Below are positions 42,585 to 51,690 of a stretch of DNA of 64,000 nucleotides, piece by piece; the first letter of the stretch is position 1, and each line of letters opens with the position of its first letter. A model generated the notes under the pieces. The model was not told the origin of the DNA. It was given only the letters and a program-made list of their open reading frames with translations, and did not search any database. The DNA is taken from positions 62,001 to 126,000 of the forward strand of contig JADJOD010000016.1 in NCBI GenBank assembly GCA_016713985.1, in the 5' to 3' direction. Position numbers and translations under genes: made by a program. Source of the DNA: Lewinellaceae bacterium. Its GTDB lineage: Bacteria; Bacteroidota; Bacteroidia; Chitinophagales; Saprospiraceae.

Positions 42585-44591
42585 ATGCGACTACTTTTTC
42601 TTTTATTGCTGTTTATACCCGAAATCATGTGTTGCCAGCCCGGCGACGCAATCCGGTCGTCCTATCTCGCACATGTGGCCGCCGCCAACGCTGCATACCG
42701 GCTTCACGAACCCGCAGAAGCCCAACGCTGGATCGCCGGCGCGCCCGCCGAACAACGCGGCTGGGAGTGGCGTTATCTCGCGGGCCTGAGCGACGTGAGT
42801 CTGCTCGCGGTTCGGATCGAAGGAGAAAAACCCGTCAACCTCGCCCTGAGCCCCGACGGGAAAATCTGCGCCCTGGCCATGCCCGGCGGTACAATCCGCT
42901 TGCTGAATGCCGGTAACTTTCAGGAAATCAGGTCGTTGGAAGGGCACCAGGCCGCCGTTTACGCCACTGTTTTTAGTCGCGACGGCCAACGATTGTTTTC
43001 CTGTTCCCGCGATTCCACGGTGCGTTGCCGGGATGTGGCAACGGGCAAGGAAATCTGGAAATCACGCACCGGAGGTTTTGGGTTGGCTTGTATTGCCGTT
43101 CACCCGGGCGGCGAAAAAGTGGCCGTTGCCTCCTGGTATTTGGACAAAGAACGCGGGGTGGTGGGCATCGTCAGTTTGTTCGACGCGGCCACGGGCGACA
43201 GGGTCTGGAAAACCGATTTTGGCGTGAAACCGGTTTTGGGTTTACAATTCAGCGCCGACGGAAAAGACCTGGCTGCGGGGAACTGGGACGGACAGGTGGG
43301 GGTCTGGCATTTGGCCGACCTCGCCGCCGCGCCGCAGGTACTGGATTATTCCGACCGCCGCGATTATACCGCCATCGACGACCTGAGTTTTAACCCGGTA
43401 GCGGAGCGGCATCTTGTTTCGGCGACAAAATGCGGCGAACCGCGAATCTGGAATACCGAAACGGGCAAACTGATCGCCGAACTGCGCGGCCACCGCCAGG
43501 CCGTGATGGCTGTGGCTTACAGTCCGGACGGGCGACACATCTACACGGGGGGCGACGAAGGTGTGCTGATCACCTGGGATGCCGCTACCGGCGAACTCTT
43601 AGCCAAACAATTCGGTCATACGGGGCGTATCATCCGCATTTGCCCCACCCCCGACGGCCGGGAGGTTATCAGCCTGTCCGACGACCTCAGCCTGCGCCGC
43701 TGGGATGCCTCGCGGGACCTGTCTTTTTCCAATCCCGCCGGCCGCGAAAAATCCGTTTACGCATTCGCGCTTACGCCCGACGGCACAACGCTGGCTATGG
43801 GCGCTCCGAATGGTCATATTTCCCTCTGGGATGCCGCCTCCGGGGCCATGCTCCACACCGTAAAATGTTTGGCAGATCCCCTCAATGCCCTGGCTTTCAG
43901 CCCCGACGGCAGCCGTTTTATCGGTACCAACTGGGGCAAAGAAGCCTGCATCTGGGATGCAAAAACGGGAGCGGTGGCGTTCAGGCTGGAAGGCCTCGAA
44001 AGCGGCAGCAGTGGCTGCGCCTACAGCCCCGACGGCCGCTGGGTTGCGGCTGCAACCCGAAAAAACACCGTTTATGTATGGGATGCACACACGGGAGCCC
44101 TGGCCCACAAACTGGAAAAAGCGCCGGGCAGTTACACGGCGGCATTTAGCCCCGATGGGAAAAAACTGGTCGCTGCCGGCCATGACGGGGTTATAACGAT
44201 TTGGGAAACAACACAATACGGAAAAGTACTCGAATGGCAGGCGCACAAGGAAACCGTCTATACGCTCGCTTTTTCACCCGACGGCCGCTCGTTGCTGACG
44301 GGCAGTGAAGACAAGATGGGGCGGATATGGAATTTCGCCGACGGCCACCTGCTGCACGAACTGAACGGCCATGCCCAGCGCATCTGGACCGCCGCCTGGT
44401 CGCCCGACGGCAGCCGGGTCGCCACCGGCTCTGCCGACCTGAATACCTGCCTCTGGGATGCCCGCAGCGGTGAGCGGGTGCTTACGCTGCCCACTCCCCG
44501 GACGGTGTACAATCTGTGTTATTCGCCGGATGGCAAACGACTGTACGCCAATCAGTTGAGCGGGAAAGTGGTGGTTTGGGAAGGGGAATGA
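42585..44591 (+). CDS. Secreted WD40-repeat protein
   Basis: About 668 residues from ATG 42585 (MRLLFLLLLFIPEIMCCQ, a signal or lipoprotein-like peptide); an ATG 15 bases earlier is also possible. A short helical region follows (AHVAAANAAYRLHEPAEAQ, then GWEWRYLAGLSD). The rest is about a dozen WD40 blades, each with GHxxxVxxxxxSPDGxxxxSGSxDxxxRxWD features (e.g. AVMAVAYSPDGRHIYTGGDE, TVYTLAFSPDGRSLLTGSED). Two seven-bladed propellers are likely. The GWEWRYL lead-in is also seen in WD40 proteins with kinase partners elsewhere, but no kinase is present here. It probably acts as an envelope scaffold. Confidence 0.8.
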   Translation: MRLLFLLLLFIPEIMCCQPGDAIRSSYLAHVAAANAAYRLHEPAEAQRWIAGAPAEQRGWEWRYLAGLSDVSLLAVRIEGEKPVNLALSPDGKICALAMPGGTIRLLNAGNFQEIRSLEGHQAAVYATVFSRDGQRLFSCSRDSTVRCRDVATGKEIWKSRTGGFGLACIAVHPGGEKVAVASWYLDKERGVVGIVSLFDAATGDRVWKTDFGVKPVLGLQFSADGKDLAAGNWDGQVGVWHLADLAAAPQVLDYSDRRDYTAIDDLSFNPVAERHLVSATKCGEPRIWNTETGKLIAELRGHRQAVMAVAYSPDGRHIYTGGDEGVLITWDAATGELLAKQFGHTGRIIRICPTPDGREVISLSDDLSLRRWDASRDLSFSNPAGREKSVYAFALTPDGTTLAMGAPNGHISLWDAASGAMLHTVKCLADPLNALAFSPDGSRFIGTNWGKEACIWDAKTGAVAFRLEGLESGSSGCAYSPDGRWVAAATRKNTVYVWDAHTGALAHKLEKAPGSYTAAFSPDGKKLVAAGHDGVITIWETTQYGKVLEWQAHKETVYTLAFSPDGRSLLTGSEDKMGRIWNFADGHLLHELNGHAQRIWTAAWSPDGSRVATGSADLNTCLWDARSGERVLTLPTPRTVYNLCYSPDGKRLYANQLSGKVVVWEGE

Positions 44592-44673
44592 ATTCCGGTT
44601 GCGCCGCCTGTGTAACTTAAGGCACCAACGTTGTTCCGGCGTATTTCCCATTTTTGCGGAAAAATTGCCCGTT

Positions 44674-45870
44674 ATGTATATTTCCCGGTTTTTACCTCTT
44701 GTTGCATGTTCCGTTTTTATGCTGGGCACTTCGAGTTGCCAAACGCAGGATGCACCCGTATTGTCGGGGCAAATCGTTTTAAAAACCGGCTGGCGCCCGG
44801 TGCTTTATCTCGTGCAGCCGCGCCATTTTGGCGATATCGCGGCTAATTATGCCGGCCTTGTTGTTGATTCCGCCGTCATCCGACCGGACGGCCGATTTGT
44901 GTTCGGGCGGTTTCAGGCGCCTGTGGAGCCGGCTTTGTACGAGCTGGTTATACAGCCGGAAAGCAGTCGTTTTGCCAATAAATTGTCGGATGATGACCCG
45001 GAAACGGCCAATTATTTACCCATAGTGCTCAAAAAGGGAGAAAAAATACACTTGCGGGCGGAGGCGGATCATTTGTCGGCATCGGCGACGGTAAAGTCGG
45101 ATTTGCCTGACAACCAGGCGATTGTACAATTGCGCAATACCCGGCAACAGGCATTCAACCGTTTCATGCGCCAGCCTGCAGGGGATGTACACACAGACGA
45201 CGCTGCCCTCCTGGAACAGGCGGCCAGGCTGGAGCAATACCACGCGCCGCTTATGGCATTTGCCGACACAAGCGTTTCCTTTTGGGCGGCTCTTGTGGCC
45301 GTGCGGTGGGTCGGCCCGGATGGCGATTACGAGCGGGCGCCCGAATTTCTGCACCGGCAATGCGGGCGCTGGCGGGAAACGCAGGTGAACCGCATGTTTG
45401 CAGCGCAACTTTGCCAACTCAGCGCGCCCGGCAAACTTCCGGTCATGACCGGCGATACCATCCCCGATGTTGCACTTCCCATGTCGGACGGCGACACCCT
45501 GCACCTCCATACCCTGCTTGGAAAACGGCTGACCCTGCTCGATCTGTGGGCATCGTGGTGCGCGCCCTGCCGCCGCGAAAACCGCGAGGTACTGGCGCCC
45601 TTGAGGGCGCAATACAACACACCCGATTTTGCCATTATCGGTTATGCGCTCGACAGCAGTCCCGGCGCCTGGAAAGCGGCCATTCAAAAAGACGGGGCTT
45701 TGTGGCCGCAGGCTTCCCACCTCGGCGGCGATACCTCACCGTTCCTCGATGTGTTGCGCGTGACCACCATCCCGGCCAATTATTTGCTCGACAAGAACGG
45801 AAAAGTGGTGGCCAAAAACCTGCACGGAGCGGCGTTGCGGGAGTTTGTGGAAAAATATTTGAGTAAGTAA
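44674..45870 (+). CDS. TlpA-type thioredoxin-like lipoprotein
   Basis: About 398 residues from ATG 44674 (MYISRFLPLVACSVFMLGTS) with a lipobox ending at Cys in TSSCQ. The N-terminal DUF4369-like beta domain (VLSGQIVLKTGWRPVLYL, ALYELVIQPESS) is followed by helices. The C-terminal AhpC/TSA-type thioredoxin fold has the active site WCAPC (LLDLWASWCAPCRRENREVL) and cis-Pro in TTIPANYLLD. It is a periplasm-facing thiol-disulfide oxidoreductase. The gene follows the WD40 gene after 82 bases. Confidence 0.88.
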   Translation: MYISRFLPLVACSVFMLGTSSCQTQDAPVLSGQIVLKTGWRPVLYLVQPRHFGDIAANYAGLVVDSAVIRPDGRFVFGRFQAPVEPALYELVIQPESSRFANKLSDDDPETANYLPIVLKKGEKIHLRAEADHLSASATVKSDLPDNQAIVQLRNTRQQAFNRFMRQPAGDVHTDDAALLEQAARLEQYHAPLMAFADTSVSFWAALVAVRWVGPDGDYERAPEFLHRQCGRWRETQVNRMFAAQLCQLSAPGKLPVMTGDTIPDVALPMSDGDTLHLHTLLGKRLTLLDLWASWCAPCRRENREVLAPLRAQYNTPDFAIIGYALDSSPGAWKAAIQKDGALWPQASHLGGDTSPFLDVLRVTTIPANYLLDKNGKVVAKNLHGAALREFVEKYLSK

Positions 45871-45912
45871 AGTGTTGATAACGAATCAGGTATACACACT
45901 TTTCTTTTACTG

Positions 45913-46830
45913 TCAAGTTGCAGGGGTTTCCAGTTTGCTCCGCAAATCTTTCAGGCGTTTGCGCTGAATGACAAACTCCGTTTTATCGTCCGTCAGGCGC
46001 ACGATATATTTGTCGTTTTCCCAGAAGGAATAATTTTTAAAAAAGCGCAGGTTGATAATGACGGCCCGGTTGATGCGAAAAAAGCGGTCGGGGTCGAGTA
46101 TCTCCTCCAGTTCGGCCAGTGTTTTTCGAATATCGTAGGTGTGTCCGTACGTATAGGCGCGGTATGATTTTCCCTCTACTTCAAACCACAATACTTTTTC
46201 CACTTCAAGCAGTGTTTCACCCTGATTGTCCCAGGCATCGAGGGTTTTTAAAAAATGGTTTCCACCGCCGTTTTTCAGTTGGTCGAAGCGCCGTTTTTGC
46301 CAGTCGTAATAGTCGATAAACAGGCTGATATTCATAAAAATATAGCCGAATATCAGGAATGGCAGCAGGTAATTGACATACATGCGGGCGGTAAAAAAAT
46401 ATTCCGGGAAATAAGACTGCCAACTATAGTCCGGGTAAAACACCACAATATAACGCGCGGCATTTGTGAAAGGGCCGAATACCGGTATCACCAACAGTAC
46501 AAAGGGTAAAAATTTGATTTGATACCACAAATAATCGCGGAAAGCGGGTTTCAGTTGCAGCATATCCATCCGGCGCAGATACCATTGCATCAAGCGCAGG
46601 AAAATAAATACCGAGATCAGTTCGAGGAGGAAATAGTAGCCCAGCAGGTGCCTGAAATACTCGCCGAAACGCCCTTCCAGCAAAGGCCGCAACTCGCCGA
46701 ACCCCGGGCGTTGGAGTGTGGAGATCTGGTAAATCAAAACCCCTGTAAAAGTAAAAAACAACCATCGCCACCCTTTCGCGAGACGAAAGGAGAGGGGAAT
46801 TTTTTCGGTATCAAACTGGAGGTTGTGCAT
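45913..46830 (-). CDS. LytTR regulator with membrane domain
   Basis: About 305 residues from ATG 46830 (MHNLQFDTEKIPLSFRLAKG). Four hydrophobic spans lie between about residues 20 and 165 (WRWLFFTFTGVLIYQI, YYFLLELISVFIFLRLM, FLPFVLLVIPVFGPF, LPFLIFGYIFMNISLFI). A C-terminal LytTR DNA-binding domain follows (VEKVLWFEVEGKSYRAYTYG, RFFRINRAVIINLRFF, IVRLTDDKTEFVIQRKRL). It is a membrane-tethered transcription factor; the signal and targets are unknown. Divergent from the S41 protease gene, which may be its target. Confidence 0.83.
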   Translation of the reverse strand: MHNLQFDTEKIPLSFRLAKGWRWLFFTFTGVLIYQISTLQRPGFGELRPLLEGRFGEYFRHLLGYYFLLELISVFIFLRLMQWYLRRMDMLQLKPAFRDYLWYQIKFLPFVLLVIPVFGPFTNAARYIVVFYPDYSWQSYFPEYFFTARMYVNYLLPFLIFGYIFMNISLFIDYYDWQKRRFDQLKNGGGNHFLKTLDAWDNQGETLLEVEKVLWFEVEGKSYRAYTYGHTYDIRKTLAELEEILDPDRFFRINRAVIINLRFFKNYSFWENDKYIVRLTDDKTEFVIQRKRLKDLRSKLETPAT

Positions 46831-47034
46831 GAGAATTATTGCCGGGTCCGCAAATTTAGGCAAGTGTCACCCGTATTTCACACCCGGAACCCCGTATTTC
46901 AGGCCGCGCGCCCGGTATTTCAGCCGCAAAAGACCTCGTCTCACCCGGAGGCACTTGCACGAACCGGCCGGGGCGGCCACTTTTGTTCCAACAACACGCC
47001 GCACCTTTTTTACAAAACATAAAAATGGACAATC

Positions 47035-48483
47035 ATGAACCTCTTCGAATTTTTGATGATCGCGCTGATCTCCCTTTGTCTCTCCGCTTTTTTTCCCCTT
47101 GGCGCTCAGACCGATATGGGCGGTAAATGGGAGGTGACCATCAGCCACAAAGAATACGGCGTTATCCGCGCGAAATTAGACGTCCACATGCAGGGACAGC
47201 AGCAGTTCAGCGTAGTTTCACACAAAAACGGGGTAAAAAACCTGGTTGGAGGTTTCAAATCAACCCTGGCCAGGTGGTTTTCCAAAAAACCGATGCTCCG
47301 AAGCGGCGCTTTGTGCCGGATCGAAGAAGGTGTATTGGCTCCGGCTCCTGACGGAACCCTGATCTCCGGCGTACTTTACCTTCCGATGGGACCCAAAATG
47401 AACTTCAAAGGAGTGATCCGGCAGGGATATATCCAGGCCGGCCTGAGTAATGCCGCCGGAAAACAACTGGGGGGACTGGAAGCAACAAAGACTACGGAAG
47501 AAGGAGCCATCGACGATTACCCCGCATTGATCAGGTCGCTTGCAGCGGTTTATGAGCAAAATATTTATGACCGGCGGGTATTGTCGACCCCCGAGTGGAA
47601 TACGTTTATCAAAAAATTGGGCAAGGCAGCCGAAAAAGCACAAGACGATCTGGATATCATTTCGGCATTTTATACCCGTGTGGAAAAACTGCCTTTTACA
47701 CACAATTACCTGTTTCGTTCGGCGAATGCCGGCCAGGTGGAGCAACGAACCGGCGCCCGGGCCAACCAATTGTCGCTGGAGGAAAAATCGCCTGAAACCG
47801 CCGTATTACACGTCAAATCGTTCTATTGCCCGGCTCGGGATATGGACAGCGTGATGCACATCGTGCTGGAAAAAAACTATTCCAACCTCATTGTTGATGT
47901 CCGGGGCAACAGCGGCGGCTGGCTGGAAGGCGGTGTCACTTTGGCCCAATACTTAGTTTACGAAGAGACACCCACCGGAGTATATCTTTCGCAAAAATGG
48001 TTCAACACGCACCCGGCGCCCCCTTCGGAAGCCGAACTGGCCGCTATGCCGGCGTTTACCCAGGCGGATATGCCGGCTTTTACAAAAGAACTGGCCGAAA
48101 ACGGCTTCGTGGTATTGAAGGTTCGACCCGGCCAGGCAAAATACGCCGGCAAAGTATTTCTGCTCACCGACCATCGGTCAGCCAGCGCCTGCGAACCCCT
48201 GGCCTGGAACCTCAAACGCTCCGGCCGGGCGACGCTGGTAGGTGAACGGACCGCCGGGGCAATGCTCAGTGCGGCGGAATATTCGATTGGCAGTGGATTT
48301 TATGCCGTTTTGCCTAACGCGGATTATTATACACCCACCGGAGAACGCCTGGATAAAGTGGGTGTAGAACCCGATATCGCAGTGGAAAGCAGGCTGGCAC
48401 TCGATTATGTGCTCAAAAATCTGCCCGGAAATGCAAACGGGGCTCCGTCCGGCAACCGGAACCGGGAGAACGGCCGCAAATAA
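47035..48483 (+). CDS. S41-family (tail-specific-like) peptidase
   Basis: A 482-residue exported protease with a signal peptide (FLMIALISLCLSAFFPLGAQ). The N-terminal beta domain (GKWEVTISHKEYGVIRAKLD) is followed by a helical region. The S41 catalytic core shows LIVDVRGNSGGWLEGGVTLA and the nucleophile region LLTDHRSASACEPLAWNL with GRATLVGERTAG. The DVRGNSGG and SASACE motifs are intact, so activity is likely. Target proteins are unknown. The 204 bases upstream separate it from the divergent LytTR gene; no strong promoter match was found there. Confidence 0.85.
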   Translation: MNLFEFLMIALISLCLSAFFPLGAQTDMGGKWEVTISHKEYGVIRAKLDVHMQGQQQFSVVSHKNGVKNLVGGFKSTLARWFSKKPMLRSGALCRIEEGVLAPAPDGTLISGVLYLPMGPKMNFKGVIRQGYIQAGLSNAAGKQLGGLEATKTTEEGAIDDYPALIRSLAAVYEQNIYDRRVLSTPEWNTFIKKLGKAAEKAQDDLDIISAFYTRVEKLPFTHNYLFRSANAGQVEQRTGARANQLSLEEKSPETAVLHVKSFYCPARDMDSVMHIVLEKNYSNLIVDVRGNSGGWLEGGVTLAQYLVYEETPTGVYLSQKWFNTHPAPPSEAELAAMPAFTQADMPAFTKELAENGFVVLKVRPGQAKYAGKVFLLTDHRSASACEPLAWNLKRSGRATLVGERTAGAMLSAAEYSIGSGFYAVLPNADYYTPTGERLDKVGVEPDIAVESRLALDYVLKNLPGNANGAPSGNRNRENGRK

Positions 48484-48562
48484 ATACCCGGATACCCGGC
48501 TCAAGCAGGGTTCAGGGGTATGATTTTCGACTTTTTAATGTCCGGTTAAAAAAAAAGGTAAA

Positions 48563-48570
48563 TAAATTTG
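48563..48570 (+). promoter_or_regulatory. TAAATTTG -7 box of the ABC transporter operon
   Basis: TAAATTTG matches TAnnTTTG and lies 55 bases before the operon start. The predicted transcription start near 48576 leaves the operator 48600-48625 inside the transcribed leader, which suits repression of elongation or initiation by the GntR-type protein. Confidence 0.45.
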
Positions 48571-48599
48571 GAAATATAAATTTCGGCGCCACACATTTG

Positions 48600-48625
48600 T
48601 AGTGTACTATTAACCTAATACACTA
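48600..48625. promoter_or_regulatory. Predicted operator for the GntR(YtrA)-type repressor
   Basis: TAGTGTA (48600-48606) and TACACTA (48619-48625) form a perfect inverted repeat with a 12-base spacer, ending on the first base of the ATG start codon. YtrA-type GntR repressors usually bind AGTGTA..TACACT-like sites upstream of their own ABC transporter genes, and such a regulator is encoded in this operon. Confidence 0.7.
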
Positions 48626-49461
48626 TGATACAAACCCGAAATCTTTCATTCGGATACGGCCGGCAAAATTTATTGTTCCGGAACATGGACCTTTCCCTCG
48701 GGTCCGGGAGCATTTACGGATTGCTGGGTAAAAACGGCGCGGGGAAGTCCACCCTGCTGAAAAACCTGGCGGGTTTGTTGTTCCCGAGCTCCGGAACGAT
48801 CACCGTCCATGATCTCGAACCGCGCAAACGGCAGGTTTCTTTTCTGGAGACCATTTATTTTATTCCGGAAGAGATTCACGCGCCTTCGCTGAGTACAGGG
48901 CGTTATGTGGATTTAAACGCGCCGTTTTACCCGAAGTTCGACGAAACGCAGTTCGGCGATTTTCTCGAAATGTTTGGCATGAAACGGGAAGGCCGGCTCA
49001 GCAATCTTTCCCTGGGGCAGCAAAAAAAATTCCTCATCAGTTTCGGCCTGGCCTGCAATACGCGGGTACTACTGCTCGATGAACCCACCAACGGCCTCGA
49101 CATTCCTTCCAAAGCCCGGTTTCGCCAATTGCTCGCTTCCGTTTTGACGGAGGAACGCACCGTTATTATTTCCACCCACCAGATACGCGACCTCGACAAA
49201 CTGATCGACCGGGTCGTCATTATTGAAGGCGGCGAATTGTTGCTTTCTGCTTCGGTGCGTGATATTTCGGGCAAACTTTGTTTTAAAACCGTGGAGGAAA
49301 TACCCGCCGGAACAGAAGTTTTATATGCCGAAAAATCGCTGCGCGGAACGGCGATTGTGTTGGAAAACGTGGAGCGGGAAGACTCCAACGTGAACCTCGA
49401 ACAGTTGTTCCTCGGCGTGACCGAAAACCCCGAACTGGCGAAACGTATTTTCGAAAACTAA
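48625..49461 (+). CDS. ABC transporter ATP-binding protein
   Basis: A 278-residue nucleotide-binding subunit. Walker A GKNGAGKST (about residues 36-44), signature LSLGQQKK, Walker B VLLLDEPTNGLD and the H-loop His in VIISTHQIRDLD are all intact, so it should hydrolyse ATP. The C-terminal 60 residues are extra, as in drug- or bacitracin-type exporters. The start ATG overlaps the operator. It is the first gene of a four-gene operon with a permease, a GntR regulator and a membrane-anchored protein. Confidence 0.9.
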   Translation: MIQTRNLSFGYGRQNLLFRNMDLSLGSGSIYGLLGKNGAGKSTLLKNLAGLLFPSSGTITVHDLEPRKRQVSFLETIYFIPEEIHAPSLSTGRYVDLNAPFYPKFDETQFGDFLEMFGMKREGRLSNLSLGQQKKFLISFGLACNTRVLLLDEPTNGLDIPSKARFRQLLASVLTEERTVIISTHQIRDLDKLIDRVVIIEGGELLLSASVRDISGKLCFKTVEEIPAGTEVLYAEKSLRGTAIVLENVEREDSNVNLEQLFLGVTENPELAKRIFEN

Positions 49462-49476
49462 TCTAAACTCCTGAAA

Positions 49477-50274
49477 ATGAAAGATATATTTGAGTTTCGC
49501 CGCTTTTTCCTGTTGCTGAAAAAAACAATGCTGGAACGCCCCGTACAAATCGCCGGCTTTACGGGGCTGATGTTGCTGACATCCTTTGCACTCTACGCTT
49601 TTTGTTACTGGCCCTTAGGGCGTTTGGACCTCGCACAAAGCGCCACCTTCCTGGCCGGCCTGGCCGTGGGTGGTAGTTATTTAGCGTCCGTTGTGTTCGG
49701 TTATTTCTCCAACAATGCACGGGGATATGCCTTCCTGACGCTGCCCGCTTCCGGATTTGAAAAATGGCTGTGCGGCGTACTGGTCACGGGTGTGTTGTAT
49801 CCGGCTGTATTTATCCTGTTTTTCAGCATCATGGACCGCGCTTTTGTGGCCTTGTACCACAATGGCCTGAACCCCACCGCAGCGAATTACGCTCTGATGA
49901 CCCGGTACGCGCAGGTTTTTGCCCTGACCGGCCCGGTTGCCCAAAATGTGTACACCCTGTTTTTTGTATTTGCCGGCGCGATGCTGGTCGGCACCCTGTA
50001 TTTTAACAAAGTGAGTTTTGTGAAGGTGGCGCTGATCCTGTTCGGCCTGTTCTTTTTCCTGTATACATTTAACTTCGGCATCGCGAAAGCCCTGATGGGC
50101 GACATCGGCAATGCAATGCCCTTCCAATTCGTGGCCGTCCGGGCCGGTTATGATTTTGAACGGATCGAGTTGCCCGAAAACTGGTCCGGGGCAGTCGAAA
50201 TGGCCATACGTTACGTATTTCCCGCTTCGCTGTGGCTCATTGCTTTGGTGCGCCTGCGCGACAAAGAATTTTAA
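49477..50274 (+). CDS. ABC transporter permease
   Basis: A 265-residue membrane protein with six hydrophobic spans (IAGFTGLMLLTSFALYAFCY, ATFLAGLAVGGSYLASVVFG, VLVTGVLYPAVFILFFSIM, LFFVFAGAMLVGTLYF, VALILFGLFFFLYTFNFGIA, ASLWLIALVRL). It starts 15 bases after the ATPase gene and is its evident partner. Substrate unknown. Confidence 0.8.
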   Translation: MKDIFEFRRFFLLLKKTMLERPVQIAGFTGLMLLTSFALYAFCYWPLGRLDLAQSATFLAGLAVGGSYLASVVFGYFSNNARGYAFLTLPASGFEKWLCGVLVTGVLYPAVFILFFSIMDRAFVALYHNGLNPTAANYALMTRYAQVFALTGPVAQNVYTLFFVFAGAMLVGTLYFNKVSFVKVALILFGLFFFLYTFNFGIAKALMGDIGNAMPFQFVAVRAGYDFERIELPENWSGAVEMAIRYVFPASLWLIALVRLRDKEF

Positions 50275-50343
50275 TTCCGGGTTTTCCCGGGATCATTTAT
50301 CCTGATTGTTAACGGACCCGCCGGGCTATACAAAAATCGAATC

Positions 50344-50727
50344 ATGGAATTCAGAGATAAACAGGCGATTTACCTGCAGATCGCCGACTACGTATGTGAA
50401 CAAATTCTGCTCAAAAAGTGGAATCTGGGTGATAAAATACTGAGTATCAGGGAACTTGCGGTGTTGCTGGAAGTAAACCCCAACACCGTGGCGCGCACCT
50501 ACGACTTCCTGCAGCAACGCGGGATCATCGTCAACAAACGCGGCATCGGCCTTTTTGTCGATGCGGAGGCCGGGCAACTGATCCGGGCATTTCGCCGCGA
50601 ACAATTTATGGAAAACGAACTGCCCGTTTTTTTCCGAAACATCTATTTGCTCGACCTGGATTTTGAGGCGATCAAAAAGAAATACGACCAATTCGTTCAG
50701 GAAAACTTCAAAAACATAAAACTATGA
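50344..50727 (+). CDS. GntR-family (YtrA-type) transcriptional regulator
   Basis: A 127-residue short GntR protein without a large effector domain. The winged helix-turn-helix is seen in AIYLQIADYVCEQILLKKW, then GDKILSIRELAVLLEVNPNTVARTYDFLQQRGII (two stretches, about residues 8-60). The tail is helical and charged (AIKKKYDQFVQENFKNI), as in YtrA dimerisation. It should repress the operon at 48600-48625. Its stop overlaps the start of the next gene (ATGA, 50724-50727). Confidence 0.88.
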   Translation: MEFRDKQAIYLQIADYVCEQILLKKWNLGDKILSIRELAVLLEVNPNTVARTYDFLQQRGIIVNKRGIGLFVDAEAGQLIRAFRREQFMENELPVFFRNIYLLDLDFEAIKKKYDQFVQENFKNIKL

Positions 50728-51455
50728 AACTCAGCGCAAAACTGCTTTTTACCCTGCTTTTTCTGGTCATGGCCGGTATGCTGGCGACAAATTTTGTCTT
50801 AAAAAACGAATACGACCGGATAGACAAATCCAACCCGTACTGGACCTTTGAAAAAATGCTGGAACAACCTTTCCGGCACCTGAAAATCGAAGGCGGGAAT
50901 AACAACCTTGTCGTATTCGAGCCGGCGCCGCTTGCTTCCGTACGGGTAGATAAAAAATGGATCGGCCCGGAGGAAGAAAACGTCCGGGCGGAGGTTCGAA
51001 ACGACACTCTTTTTATCCGTATTCCCTTTAAATATGACCCGGACGACGCCCGGTACCGGTCGGGCAGGCAAATACTGGCGCGTATCTTTTCCCCGGAATT
51101 GCTTTCGATAGAAGGGCGTAACACTGCGCTGGTAATGAACAAGTTGGACCAGACTTCGCTGGATATCCGGCTTTCCGGAAAATCGACTTGCACCGTGGAA
51201 AGTATACGCCGGAGCCTGGATTCTGTTCGTATTTTCCAATCAGATTCCACCCGCCTGGAATTCAATATGTCGCCGAATATTAAAGGCCCGAAACAAATGT
51301 ATATCCGTTCGATGTCGGCGGAGGTTATGGGTAACTCCCGGCTCGACATAAATCGCACAGAGGTCGGCGACATTCGGCTTGAAACCTCCGAAAAAGCGGT
51401 GGTGGAATTGACGGGAAAGGTATTGAAGAAGTATCGGGACAAGGTGGTGGACTGA
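50724..51455 (+). CDS. Membrane-anchored protein of the ABC operon, beta-helix-like
   Basis: A 243-residue protein with an N-terminal membrane anchor or uncleaved signal (AKLLFTLLFLVMAGMLATNF). The body has regular beta-strand turns (HLKIEGGNNNLVVFEPAP, LLSIEGRNTALVMNKLDQ, LDSVRIFQSDSTRLEFNM, GNSRLDINRTEVGDIRLE), reminiscent of DUF2807-type auto-adhesin beta-helices. It overlaps the GntR gene by 4 bases. It may be an envelope stress or transport accessory protein; the function is not known. Confidence 0.6.
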   Translation: MKLSAKLLFTLLFLVMAGMLATNFVLKNEYDRIDKSNPYWTFEKMLEQPFRHLKIEGGNNNLVVFEPAPLASVRVDKKWIGPEEENVRAEVRNDTLFIRIPFKYDPDDARYRSGRQILARIFSPELLSIEGRNTALVMNKLDQTSLDIRLSGKSTCTVESIRRSLDSVRIFQSDSTRLEFNMSPNIKGPKQMYIRSMSAEVMGNSRLDINRTEVGDIRLETSEKAVVELTGKVLKKYRDKVVD

Positions 51456-51496
51456 CCATAAATAACCGGGAATTCCACATCCTCCGGCCCGAATCC

Positions 51497-51518
51497 CGTC
51501 TGAAACCCGTTTCAGACG
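51497..51518. other. Hairpin after the ABC operon
   Basis: CGTCTGAAAC (51497-51506) pairs exactly with GTTTCAGACG (51509-51518) around CC. No U-tract follows. It lies 42 bases after the last gene of the operon, in a 235-base gap otherwise without recognisable features, and could mark the 3' end of the transcript. Confidence 0.4.
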
Positions 51519-51690
51519 CACTCGGCCCGTAACTGCCGGGGATCGGTACGTTGGGCAGACGCAGGAACACACCCGGTGCTCAGTTAAGGGTGTATGAAGT
51601 CATCCCCCGGGATGAACTTTATCATTCCTGCTTTTTCGGCGGTGCGCCTACATTGCTTTCCTTTTTATTCATCACGATAAATTGGCTACA

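Noticed and set aside
42585..44591. WD40 protein as part of a conflict (defence) system
   Set aside because: It has a signal peptide and no kinase, STAND NTPase or nuclease neighbours.
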